Shown: piece after piece, positions 38,932 through 52,300 of the stretch
Position numbering within the stretch: the first letter of the stretch is position 1
How the letters are laid out: each line of letters begins with the position of its first letter
Source: Stercorarius parasiticus
Lineage: Eukaryota > Chordata > Aves > Charadriiformes > Stercorariidae
Length of the DNA stretch: 64,000 nt
Reading direction: 5' to 3'
Assembly (NCBI GenBank): GCA_013396915.1
Contig: VWZL01000658.1
Coordinates: 879,473 to 943,472, forward strand
Notes under the pieces: generated by a model
Database searches by the model: none
The model's input: only the letters and a program-made list of their open reading frames with translations
Told to the model about the DNA's origin: nothing
Program-made: the position numbers and the translations under genes

Positions 38932-39349
38932 GTAACACAGATCCCTGTGCAGTCAGTAGGCCAGCTGGTAAACCTGGTTATTCTGACACTGCTGCACCAT
39001 GAAGCTCTTCATCCATAAGATACGGAGCTGAAATCCATACTCCATGTCTTAATATTAATCAAACATGACTGTAGTTGCAATGACATTTTAGAAGTTTGCT
39101 CCCTTGCAGAATGGCATGTTTCAGGGATGGTTTCACAATCTCACAATATGTTCACGTCTTACCTGGTCACTTCCCTGTGGCTTGGATCCTCTCCCTGGGG
39201 TGAGTATTTCGTTTCTCAAGAGGCTATTTATGCATTGCCCCACTACTCGGGGACCCATGCCCAAACACATCCTCCCTGCAGATGAGTTCACGTCATCTGT
39301 TACAAAACAGGAGCAATGCAAAGGAACCACCCAAAGGAGAATCACACCG

Positions 39350-39737
39350 TCTTGAAAGGCTGAGAGACCTGGGCCTGTTTAGCCTGGAGAAGACAGAGGG
39401 GTCTCATCAATGCTTATAAACATCTTAAAGGGCGGGTGTCAAGAGGATGGGGCCAGACTCTTCTCAGCAGTGCCCAGTGACAGGACAAGGAGCAACAGGC
39501 GCAAACGGGAACACAGGAAATTCCATCTCAACATGAGGAAAAACTTCCTTACTTTGAGGGTGGCAGAGCACTGGAACAGGCTGCTCAGAGAGGTTGTGGG
39601 GTCTCCTTCTCTGGAGATACTCAAAACCCGCCTGAACATGTTCCTGTACAACCTGCTGTGGGTGAGCCTGCTTTGGCAGGAGGATTGGACTGGATGATCT
39701 CTGAAGGTCCCTTCCGACCCCCACCATTCTGTGATTC
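39350..39737 (+). mobile_element. CR1 LINE, 3' end (ORF2 C-terminus, 3' UTR and octamer tail)
   Basis: It follows the CR1 consensus from the GAGACCTGGGCCTGTTTAGC block through GGAACAGGCTGCTCAGAGAG and TTGGACTGGATGATCTCTGA to the tail ATTCTGTGATTC. A frame across 39410-39697 resembles the C-terminal end of CR1 ORF2 ([20 protein letters not shown]). It is 5'-truncated, as most CR1 copies are. Confidence 0.93.
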
Positions 39738-40665
39738 ACTAGTGTTGGGATGAAAAGGGTGACAAAAAGCGCTCTGGCAGGGCGCTAGCGTAATTGCCAA
39801 ACAGCCGCTGAAGCATTACCATGCATCATCTCATGCTGGAGCAGGAGCTCACCTGGGACCAATTGGTCGGGACACCAGAGTTTGCAGGTGTCATCGAGGA
39901 GGGCTGCTCTCTGTGCTTACTCACTGGGCAATTACGCCTCTGCTGCGTCTCTCCTGCACGTCTGGCATGGTTCCCTCCTGACATCTCCCTTGAAGCGATG
40001 TGTGATGGGAATATAAAAAAGCTGTGAAGCCCAGCCTGGGACAACAGAAGGCACTGCTCAGTCCCTGCTGCGGGTGGGTGTTGGCACTGCCCAGCGGGAA
40101 TGGGCTGTAGGTTACAGACGAGTTATGTTCTCACAGCTGGTGCCTGCCCCTAAACACTGTAGCTTAAAAAGCAACCAGAACTAATGTGCTTGTGGTGGTG
40201 GCCTAACCACAATATTCCTGGGTCTGGTCTCCTGAATCTAAAGGAGCGTCTGCACCCCAGTAGCAGTCAGTGGAGAAGGTGTCCCCTTGAGGGGGTACCA
40301 CTTGCTGTGCTGGGGAGGGGCCACTAAGAGCTCAGCTCTGCAGGTCAGGGGCAAGGTGCTCACCAGTCCTTCAGACATTCTCCTCAGAGTTGTATACAGC
40401 TGCTCTGCAACAGCAACCCAGCAAAAGAAGCTGAGTCTGGTCTCTTCCAGCATGGGGAAGGCTACAGGCTGTAACAGCAGCAATGGGAAAGCAGACACTG
40501 AAAGCTGCTAAACAATTAGAAAGAGATGCAATTAAACTGATTTGTTTTAAAAGTACAAAACTTTTCCTATCATCAAAGCAAGGCCTGGAGCAAAGCTCCC
40601 TTCTCACAAGTGTGTAGGTTGCTGCAGCAGGCTTTATTCTGTACTACTCTGGGCTTTACTTGTGC

Positions 40666-41509
40666 TATTTAAGCGGGCTTTTCAAGCATGTTCCTACTAT
40701 GGCAACAGCACAAGCTGCAGCCTCTTGCGAGGGCCGGGCACAACCAGGTTGCAGGCTTTCCCCAGGCACCAAGTCCACGCTCTCACAAGCCCAAGCACCA
40801 GCACGCTGCTTTCTGCCAGCTCCAGCCCGGGGGGAGCCTAACATACAGTGACCATGGATGAGCTCGGAGACAAGGAAACACCCATGGGGAGGAAAAGGAA
40901 GAGGAGTGGTGAGAACCTAACAGCCACACTCTAAAAGTGGGGAGAGCTCATAATTTTTTTCAACCGTTGCTCACCCAGTTAGTAGCGCCGAAAAAGCCAT
41001 GTCTGGCACATTAAAGCTCGTATTGTGTTCTGGTTTTAATTAAAGGTGCTCTCTTCCTTCCCTCAAAGGGACTTCAACTCGAGTTTCAGACTGCAGATTC
41101 CCAGCCAGCTGCGTAAGTACTGTTTTAGTGACACCATGTGGCTTCTGGGGATACTGTTGTAAGAAAGTATTTTAGAGCAGCAACACTCAGGCTGAGTCCA
41201 GAGCCAAGGAACTTAGCTGAAAACACGTGAGAGATGCATCAGGGATGAAGCACAAGACCTTCGGGCCTCATTCATGGGAGCTGTAATGATAAATGTGTCA
41301 TTTCCAGATTACAGTCTGCACATCACTTCTGGACCACAGACCCTCCGCATCTTTTCCAGTAGGAAGTTTGATGGAAGCAGAAGGGATAAAGAGCTCCTAA
41401 CATCCATGGCCTGAAGCAGCTGCTGGTGTTTGCTGTTGCCAGTGGCAAAGACATGCACACGCTTCAATTCTAAACCTGACCTGGGGCTTTGTAAGTTTAA
41501 ATAAATAAA
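40666..41509 (+). other. Candidate three-exon mini-gene (63 codons), unassigned
   Basis: In order there is a TATA-like TATTTAAG (40666-40673) and an ATG at 40854 in good Kozak context (GTGACCATGG). Exon A is 40854-40908 with donor GTGAGA. Exon B is 41069-41112, with a strong pyrimidine-rich acceptor (CTCTCTTCCTTCCCTCAAAG) and a perfect donor (GTAAGT). Exon C begins at 41308 after GTCATTTCCAG. The three join in phase into 63 codons plus TAA at 41398-41400, and two overlapping AATAAA hexamers follow at 41500-41509. The N-terminus has a basic run (GRKRKRSG). I recognise no family, the frame is short, and an alternative frame of exon C is also open. It may be chance. Confidence 0.2.
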
Positions 41510-42786
41510 AAAGTTCCACATCCACAAAAAAAAGAAGTACTGTAGCAATTCCTGCATTTAGAAGTGTGTCTGTCTTTGGCCATTGTTTTCACCAGTTTCA
41601 TTCTTCCACCACTAGAAAGAGAAGGAAGTTTGCTGCTGGTGCGAGCCAGATTCTGGGCTGCAGTACTTTTCACATAGGATCTTGTGGGATAAACAAACAC
41701 AGGTGCTCTTACAAGCTCCAGGTATGAAATCAGTCACTTAGAACAGCACCTAACTACCACTGTGCACAGAAAGCATGCCGAAATCTAGACACTACCCCAA
41801 GGTCCCGAGTAATACATGAATAAGTACTCCCCCAGCTACAAAGACTACAGCAGCACCTTCCTCTTCTAAATAACAGCTCTCAGACAGAGTGAGCCACAAC
41901 CAAAGGCAGAAAGTAGAAGATTATTTAGCGGTACATTGAGAGTCAATGAATGATTTGATATTTAAAGAATGGTTTGAGTCTACTTGTTTCACTTTCCCTG
42001 CTGGCCCCTGTGCATGTGTATCTGCTGCAAGGAGCCTTGATCCGTGTAAGGGAAAGTTGTCTTGTTAGGGACAACCCAAGAACCACGACTGCGTTGGTAC
42101 TGCAGGCAGAGCCTCCACACTTGCAAGTCAGGTAAAAACACCACTGATTTCTAAGTTGGCTTACTCGGCAGTACTGATTCCCAAGCCACCCACACACACA
42201 CATCTTACTCTTTGTTTCCCTATGCCTCTTCAATGCAGCAGTGACAGCAGTAGGACAACTTTATAACAGCTTTGTTGGTTTTGCCCTTTAAGTAGCTTCT
42301 TTTACTACAACTTTTAAGATGCAGAAGGCCTAAAGAGTTAAAGCATTTAGAGATGGAGTCTTAGCTTGTATTTCATCCACTTTTGCTTTTCTAGAGTTAA
42401 GGAAGTGGTAAGGGGAAAAAAAACTCACTCTAATCTATTCCTCAGTTTCACACAGAAATTAAGTGTGGCTTGATTTTAAACAACAGATCTTTTGATGACA
42501 TTTTTGATGCCTGGAGATTTCTGCAACTTAAATCAGTGTCAAAAATTACAGTTGATAAAAAGTCAGCGGAAGACCCTATACAACTCTACTGAGAAATGAA
42601 GCAGACGTTCCCTATGCAGAACAGAAGTACAATCCTTGCTGTATCAGACCAAGTGATCAGACAAAACCATCAGAACAAGAAGCCAGTGAAATAACACAAC
42701 TGCAATTATATGCTTAGGAACAAGTGTATTGAGTAGAAACAGGGGGAGGATTAACAGCATCAGTGGTTTACTAACAAAGCACAGAG

Positions 42787-44341
<1,555 letters not shown>

Positions 44342-45306
44342 CTAAGCCAAAAGAAAATGGCAATTAAGCACAGGGCTCATTTCAGTCATACTGAACACAG
44401 GATCTCTGATTTACACTGAGAGAGAAGGTCATGGGAGGGGTCGGGCACTTCAGGTCTGCAGTAAGACTTTGTTCAGCCCTTCTCTGCCTCCTGTGTGCAC
44501 GTATGGTCTTTTTATGAGTTTTATGGAAGACTCTTACAGGCAGATGGGAAAAAAGAACCACAGAAACTACAACTTGGATGTGGTAACACAGCTTCATGAA
44601 TCCCCAAATGTAACAGGAGGCAAAAAGAGTTGCATTTGGAAAGGAAAAGCTGGGGTTGTCAAACACTGGTGAATGAACACAATATTGCAAAAGTCCAGGA
44701 TAAGGTTTCATAGTATCTAGCGTGGTATATCAAAAGGTTTCTGCACAACACTGGCATGTTGTCAGGAAGGACATAGGAAAAGTAAAGTAATAACACTTCA
44801 ATATGGTTGTATCTGATATGTTTTTACAGAAATTTGATAAGGCACTCTCTCTGTAGCAAGTTCTGTCAAAGCCAATGTTGGGAAAGACCAACAGCCCTGT
44901 GCACCAACTCATGTGAGGAGTTTGCTAAAATTGCTATGCTTGCTCTTTAAAACTAGAGGTAAAAGTGCCATTTGTGTCTGGACAGAGACACAACCGACCG
45001 GGAAGCCCTTGGGTTCCCACAGCAGTGCTGCAACCTGCAGCCTTGGGCCCACCACAAACCCCTCTGGTTTGGATGGTTGTTATCCCCAAGATAAAGTCTA
45101 TCAGCACTCCTTGACTGCGACAAGCAGCAGGATCCCTGCTGTGCTCTGAAGGGCGTTAAGCAAACATTGCGGGATGCTGTGAAGAAATGGGTGAGAGTTC
45201 CATGAGCAATCCGGAATATTTATTTCCTGTATTTGGCACTGGCCGTGCAGGGTTTAAGGTGGCCTGTTTCCCTTGCAGTTCTCCAGGATCTCGGGGGGGG
45301 GTGGGG
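44342..45306. other. Probable METTL21A intron, left of gap
   Basis: No exon, repeat or RNA gene is recognised. It ends in a G-rich run (GGGGGGGGTGGGG) at the gap edge. Confidence 0.6.
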
Positions 45307-45999
45307 NNNNNNNNNNNNNNNNNNNNNNNNNNNNNNNNNNNNNNNNNNNNNNNNNNNNNNNNNNNNNNNNNNNNNNNNNNNNNNNNNNNNNNNNNNNNNN
45401 NNNNNNNNNNNNNNNNNNNNNNNNNNNNNNNNNNNNNNNNNNNNNNNNNNNNNNNNNNNNNNNNNNNNNNNNNNNNNNNNNNNNNNNNNNNNNNNNNNNN
45501 NNNNNNNNNNNNNNNNNNNNNNNNNNNNNNNNNNNNNNNNNNNNNNNNNNNNNNNNNNNNNNNNNNNNNNNNNNNNNNNNNNNNNNNNNNNNNNNNNNNN
45601 NNNNNNNNNNNNNNNNNNNNNNNNNNNNNNNNNNNNNNNNNNNNNNNNNNNNNNNNNNNNNNNNNNNNNNNNNNNNNNNNNNNNNNNNNNNNNNNNNNNN
45701 NNNNNNNNNNNNNNNNNNNNNNNNNNNNNNNNNNNNNNNNNNNNNNNNNNNNNNNNNNNNNNNNNNNNNNNNNNNNNNNNNNNNNNNNNNNNNNNNNNNN
45801 NNNNNNNNNNNNNNNNNNNNNNNNNNNNNNNNNNNNNNNNNNNNNNNNNNNNNNNNNNNNNNNNNNNNNNNNNNNNNNNNNNNNNNNNNNNNNNNNNNNN
45901 NNNNNNNNNNNNNNNNNNNNNNNNNNNNNNNNNNNNNNNNNNNNNNNNNNNNNNNNNNNNNNNNNNNNNNNNNNNNNNNNNNNNNNNNNNNNNNNNNNN
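45307..45999. other. Assembly gap (693 N)
   Basis: Run of N. Both flanks are G-rich, suggesting sequencing dropout in GC-rich or quadruplex-prone DNA. All open frames that cross it are artefacts of N. Confidence 0.99.
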
Positions 46000-48824
46000 G
46001 GGAAGGAGGGGCAAGGCAGAAGGCACGCCATGGCTGTCCGCAGGGCGATGCCGGCCATCCCGGGCTTGGCAGGCTGGTGTATGGCTGGGGGAAGCCGCTG
46101 GCTGGGTCAGGGCTGTGCCTGCGCCCGTCCCTGGGGGGACTGAGGGGCACCCCCGAGGGGAAGAGCATGGCGCTGCTTCCTGTGGGAGCCTGGGGCCGGG
46201 GGGGCTTCTGGCATTTTCACACCTCTGTTGCCGCGCAAAAATGCATGAGGTGCAAAACGGCCTGTGGGACATTGTCTGCTGTACCCACAGCCGCTCTGTG
46301 GCTTCAGCTCGTGGCTTTTGTTTCAGGGGTTTTGGGAAGTCAGTGCAAAGGAAAGGCGTTTGTCCAGACCCCTGGCCTCGTCCTCCGTTGCCAGCACGGT
46401 GGACGTTGTCTCTAGAAGTGCTCATCACGGGCCTGGAAGCAGTCCCTTGATAACGGGGTAACCATCGCAGAAACACAACACTTCTTGTTCTTCTGGGTCA
46501 GAGCATTGACCGAGGCCAAAGCCGCTCTCAGGTGGTGGTGTAGCGGTAACGCTCCTGCGGCGCTGTTTATGCATGGGCTTCTCTTCACCTTTGGCTCCAT
46601 TTAATCTCTTGTTTGGCAAAACAACACAGTGCTCCTCTCCTTTGTGTGTCTCTATCTCCAGCTACTTGAACTGCCTCCAAAGACTGTTAAAGGCCACGGG
46701 AGGGTCGGGGAAGCATCCTGGCAGTGCTCGCGCTCCGGCTGCCTGGAGGTGCTGCTCCAGGTACTCCACCAAAAGGTGCAGCAGGACCTCCAGCCATGCT
46801 CCTCAGCCTCTGCAAGGGGCCAGGCCTTGTGTGTGAAGGACCACACGTTGGGGAGCAGGGCAGGGGAGCAGCATGCCTTCCCTGCATCCCTCTCCAGTGG
46901 CTGTGTGGCTTGGCAGCTCCCAGTGTCACCACTGACGGGGCGAGGCTGGCCCTCAAAGTTGGGGAGTGTAACCAGCTCCAGAAAACATCCCTGCTCTTTC
47001 CCACAGGGAGCAGCAAATCTGGCTGGCAGACGAAAAGCAAATGTGGTTACATCTGAAAGCTGTTTATTTCAACAGAGTGGCTCAAGATTCATGAATGCCT
47101 TTGTGGAGGAGCGTTACAGGCTGCACGGGGGTAGCAGGAACTTGTTTTTAGGGTTCTGCTACTGTAGGGGAATGGAAATCAGAATTTCACTTGCCCCAAA
47201 CCAGTTCACACTTGTCTTATGGCAACTCAGACTTCTCCTCATAAACATGCCAGAGCAGGTGCGATGATTCAGCTTATTGTGGTTTTATGTCCTAAAGTGC
47301 TGGTCCCTTGCCACTACTCCTGCTTTTGAGAGTTTGAAACTGCTTGTGCTATTATCTCAATTATTTTTTTAATTATTTATATAGGCAGTGTGGGAAAAGC
47401 AATGAGAGTGATTACACTTGAAATGGGAAATCTGCTTGGATGAGTTTTTGAATCACTTATGCTCTGCCTAAACTACACCATCAGGTAAATGAAGGGGGAA
47501 CTCCCAAATGGCACAAAGCTTTCGCCTCCACCTCTGGCACCACATGCCAGCCCTGGGATCCCCAGCAGAGATGTGGAGGAGTGCAACAAGGGCTCCAGCA
47601 CTCCCCACTGCCTCCTTTCCTCCCCCTAGAAAGGTTTTCTTCCCCTGCAGTATTTCATAAGACCTAGTATCTGGCAAAATAGCAACTAGAGTGAAGGAAG
47701 GCTGTATGTGAAAATTTATACATTTGTTCTCAGGGATGATAATGCAGTGAGTGCTTTTATCCCAAGAACATTGGTTTTGTAAGTCAGATATCCCTGAATA
47801 TCTTTGGAGCACAGCAGACTCTCTACCAATCCTGCTCTGGTTCCCAGAACTCTTTCCCCTTCCCTGCTAATGTTGCTTTGGCACTGACTTCTGTGAGCCT
47901 TATACAGGAGATCAGAAATTACTTTCCAGATGATAACTGGATAGTGAAGCTATTAAAAGGGAAGCAAGTCCACTAGGAGTTCAGTAAGGGCCCTGATTCC
48001 CCATATTCATTCTAAGCCTATATTTACCTGCTTTTCCCCTCTCCAAATCAATTTTCTAAGAAGGTACAGTACACAAGTATTGTAGTGACAGAGAAAGAGG
48101 CTTGGTTTGTTCCACCCATCCTGACAGTAAAAGGGTAAGGAAAATGCAACAACAAAGAATTATGACTAAAACAGTTGCCCAGAACTGAAATGCTTTTTCT
48201 CCCAGCCAGGCAGGAGCTTAGCACAAGAATAAAGTTGGAAGAACCTACCCCGCTTCAGCTTTTAAACACTGCAGAAGGCTACAAGGGCACTGAACTGCAG
48301 ATAAACTCACAAAGTAGGGAGCAGCTGATTTAAAGTAAGCAAGAATGAGTTAAAATACAAAGAAACACCAATTCAAGTCCATTCTTACCTTATTCAGCTA
48401 CTTGATAGAGCAAAGGTATAACGTGTCCAATTATAGGTAAATCCTGCTCCCTCAGATGCAGGTAAGTTACTTGGGGTAATTAAGAAAAAGTGTTTAAGAG
48501 CAATGGTCCTTGTAATACTCAGAAGATCAAAGAATCAAGTAGATGAGACAAAAATGAGAGCAAATTATTTTGAAGCTATACTAATATACCTCCCTTCCTG
48601 AGATCTTCTCTTTCATGCTTAATATTTAAAATCCTCTCTTAGAAATGAGTGTGACAGTTCTTCTGATAGTTCTGCAGACACTGCGTGTACTGCATGTCTG
48701 CGCATGGATTTTGCAGCCATCCATGGTGTGGGGAAAATACTGCATCCCTCATGCAGTTTCTGGTTACCAAGGCAAAGGCAGGTATAAATAGAAACAATCT
48801 GATTTTTTTTTTTTCAAGCTCTAT
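46000..48824. other. GC-rich then ordinary non-coding sequence
   Basis: 46000-47000 is GC-rich and gives several overlapping frames on both strands, the longest being 212 codons at 46629-47267 (+). None shows a recognisable domain or clear splice sites. The remainder to 48824 is ordinary sequence with nothing recognised. Confidence 0.5.
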
Positions 48825-49234
48825 CTAGAAACCTGTGTTGTTGATAACCCTCTGGCAGCAACGCCTTATTCCAAATGGTTCGGTTCTGCATTTGTGTAGA
48901 AACTTCTGGTCGTACACATTTAATCCTTTCCTCTCTAAATAAATATCAGCTACTTCTGGTTGTTGTTCCGCTGAAATACAAAAACCGTCTTTGAAGTAAA
49001 GTTTGAACAAATATCTATTTTGCTAAGAGCTTTCATCAACCAAATAAACACGAGCTAACACAAAGCTTGGAGGAAAACCCAGAAAAGAAAGCGGTCTTTC
49101 TCCCTAAGTATCACTGTAAGTAGCCATTCAAATGACTAGCAGTGAAAGGATTTAACAATTTTTACATTTTCATCTTCACCAGTAGCTTCCAGATTCTCCA
49201 CACCAGTAAGATAGATGGGGCGGTGAATCCCTTG
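48825..49234 (-). other. Exon-like pair on the minus strand, unassigned
   Basis: Upstream piece: the acceptor TTCCCTTTGTATTTAACAG precedes 49234, and the frame reads QGIHRPIYLTGVENLEAT and onward, open to a TAG at 49136-49138. Downstream piece: the acceptor TTTTTGTATTTCAG precedes 48970, and the frame reads EQQPEVADIYLERKGLNVYD, with KFLHKCRTEPFGIRRCCQ further on, to a TAG at 48825-48827. A GTGAAG donor inside the first piece (after ...GCTACTG) would join the two in phase. The composition is coding-like, but I recognise no family. It lies upstream of the METTL21A exons on the same strand but does not match the METTL21A N-terminus. Confidence 0.3.
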
Positions 49235-49339
49235 CTGTTAAATACAAAGGGAATAAACCAGAGATTAATTTGGCTGATGACAGCTTGCAATTGTAGAATC
49301 AAGACAGCCTCAGCTTGAACTGATCTGGATCATCTTTGA

Positions 49340-49392
49340 ATTAAAAATTGAATTGAAATTAAAATGAAATTAAAGTGAATTAAAAATAAAAA
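49340..49392. repeat. A-rich GAAATTAAA tandem-like repeat
   Basis: About five imperfect units of GAATTAAAAAT / GAAATTAAAAT follow each other. This is low-complexity sequence. Confidence 0.65.
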
Positions 49393-52300
49393 GTTGCTGC
49401 AGAAACTGACAGGTTATCAGTAGACCTTATAACTTGCTGCTTGAGCAAGATCCTCACAAAAAAAAGTTAAATAAGGAAGTGAATGTAAGGTCTGATCTGT
49501 CGTGTCATTTCCGTTACACACAGGGTTACATTAAACAGTGGAAGTAATGATAAAAAATATGAAGATGTATAATTTCATAAGTGCTTGGGCTGAAACGCAG
49601 GAAGTTTCTGGAGCCCCTGAAGAGGGAATAGTTCCCGTCAGTAACATTACATTCACGCCTTCAACCTCACATCTTGATAAACTGTCATGCATAATCACCA
49701 CGTTTATTAAAATGTCTTGTTACAGAAAGATCACTTAGCTTTTAGTGGAATTATGTGACTGATCTCTCAAAGGCCATGCAGGTCTGAAAGCTGACATTAT
49801 TCTGAAGTTTTAATTAAGGAACAAAAAGCAAAATGAGTAAGCTCTTCCTCGCAAGCAGCCACTGCCGTTCCAGCAGCACTTCATTTGCTGGAAACCTCCT
49901 CCACTTACCACTGCACTTTCAGATGTTCACAGACCTTACCCACATCTCCAGTTGGTGGACTTCCAGGCCATGAGATGCCACGTGTCGGGTCCTGTGACAG
50001 GAGAGTCCCTAAAGCCACCAGAGCGCGACTGACATGTGAGTGTGCATCGGTGCGCACGCGGGTGGGTACTGGGAAGGTCTGCTCCAGCAGTGCTGCGGGG
50101 AGCGTGGGGCTGTGGCAGGGAAATCGCTGTGCGGTGCTGTGATTTCCCTCCGCCACCAACTTCTGCCAGACTCGCTGCAGCTGGTGGATGGTTGTAGGCC
50201 AGGGTAACACATGTGTCTGGTGTGTGGGATACTGGGGCGGGGAAAAATGCCTCAGAACCCACCCTTTTATGGAGTCTGAGGATGGATCTAGAGGCTTAAT
50301 GTTAGGTGGTCAAATTTCTGATGTGCTCTATAGGTGCAGCATTATATAATTGGAGAGGAAATTACAGTGCAAGCAATGTACCCTATTAATTTAAAACTAG
50401 TTAACAACAACTAATTTGAAAAAATTTAAAAACAATTATATAGACAGGCAGACAACAGCCATAGCATTCATATAGATGCATGAGCTCTGCCTCACTGCAA
50501 AGATTACCCTTTTAAAACCAAGCAAAATCCAAGTTTATGAAAAGTGTGGGGGCTTCAGTGTTATTTCTAATGGTATTGTTTCTCTCCTCTACTCTTTAGA
50601 ATACAATGGAGAAGAAGGAAGAGTCAAGTCTCAGCAGTTTCAGGTACCTTAAAGCTAATAGGAAGTGCTCCTTAGAGACTCTGTCCAAGCTTTGGTAGCC
50701 CAGGGTTGGAATTAAACCTTTAGAAGTTTGCCCTAAACAAACTTACTGCAGGGCTTATGCATGCAATTTGACTTTTCTGAATGAAGTCACACATCCATGT
50801 TAATGTTTGTGTTAAAATACTGGAAAGCATTTTGCTTTTCCTCATCGGAAATTTGTATCCACGACCTGCAGTAGCAGCTATTTCTGACACTTAGTACATC
50901 AAAATAGTAGTTCTGCCAGCCCTCCGCCCAAGAGCACACAAAGTACAGCTTTGCAGGCCTTGGTCTTTCTTGGCAGCAGCAGCACATCTCAAATACTCTT
51001 CTTGGGTATTAAGTCTCCATTAGCGCTACCTTAGCCTTTGATAACTGCAAAGCTAGTTTTGTTTTTCCTTAAGACAAAATGAAGGTAGAGAAAAAGAGAA
51101 ACTGAGGTAAAGACATGTTAACTCCTTTATGTTTGTGCTGTTGGTGTCCCTGCAGTGATCCAGATGCTCACATGTGAGCCAAGAAGCCTCTGCGTTGCCT
51201 GTAATGACATCTTAGATTGCTGCAGAGGCAAAAGGACAGATTTAATCTATGACACCAGCACTGCAGTCTGTCCCAATGCTATGAAACACAGGCTGCCGGC
51301 CCTGGTTTGCATGTATTCCTCGCTAGCCAAGGGTAGTACAGAAGATGATTTAAAAGTGCGAAAATTTAAGGCTACTGAATATCTACCCTGTGTGTTCTGA
51401 ACAACCTCGCTGGTTATTTTCTTCCGGGGAAACATTGGAAATTTCTATTTCCCTAACTGCTGTTTTGTTCCAGGCTTTTTCCCTTAAATGGCCATAATCT
51501 TATGTTACTTGTCAGCTTCAAAAGACAATCACGCGTGCAATATTTTTGTCCTGTCAGCTGGTAGTGGATTTCAAAACAGGATGCCTGTTTTTCCCCCCAT
51601 TATTTGCACCAGTGAGACACAGAAGTCTGAGCTTTTGTTTTCAGTTGGTTATACAGGTTCAACCTGGTGATTCATTCTTCCTGCAGCTACGTTTCCAGGA
51701 AAAGACAAAGTCCTGGCTCTTCTCCAAGTTATCCATAGAGTGCTTGAGAGTAAGATCAGAAAGCACTCCTCCCGCGGCTGGGACACTTTCTAAGAAGGGA
51801 GAAATTGAACAAAACACAACACGGAGCTGGTGTTATCACCCTGCAGACAAGCAAGGAGGCACATGGCCTTGGAAAGGCCCATGCAGTACTAAGTCAAGGT
51901 GAAGACAGCAGCAGAATTTACAGGATTTAAGATTCTCGGCCCTGTGAAGCACAACTGAGCATTTGCAAGGAGCCATTCTCCATTTCTGAGACTGACGGTG
52001 ACTGTGAAGCTGGATAGCTTATGGAAAATCCTAGAATTTAATTTCAAGCATTTTAGGAGACTCTCAGCTTCTTGTTGCAGTTGGTGTGGGCATGAACATA
52101 CCCTTGGGTTTGGGAATTTTTCAAGAGTTGTTATTCAAATAGGAGCTGGTAACTATGGTTTCAGACGTCTCCTCTCAGGGATACTGCTGCTCACAGACAA
52201 AGGGAAGCCTGGTTTTGCATCATGAAGCAAGGGGCTACGGGGTTGTGTGGTTATGGACACAAGCACTAAGCTTTCAGAGAGGGAGTTAAATAAAAACATG

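Larger units (their letters stand above)
38101..42786. other. Intergenic region between CREB1 and METTL21A (convergent genes)
   Basis: It holds one CR1 copy (39350-39737) and exon-like segments on the + strand (38809-38931, 40854-40908, 41069-41112, 41308-41400) that I cannot assign. The METTL21A 3' UTR enters from the right on the minus strand. Its nearest hexamer variants are AGTAAA (+ strand TTTACT just below the stop) and AATACA (+ strand TGTATT at 42725-42730); no canonical minus-strand AATAAA is close. The rest shows nothing recognisable. Confidence 0.6.

Noticed and set aside
39410..39697. 95-codon frame that could look like a host gene
   Set aside because: It is the decayed C-terminus of CR1 ORF2 within the CR1 copy.
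45156..46476. Open frames of 300-418 codons across 45.2-46.5 kb
   Set aside because: They exist only because the 693 N contain no stop codons.
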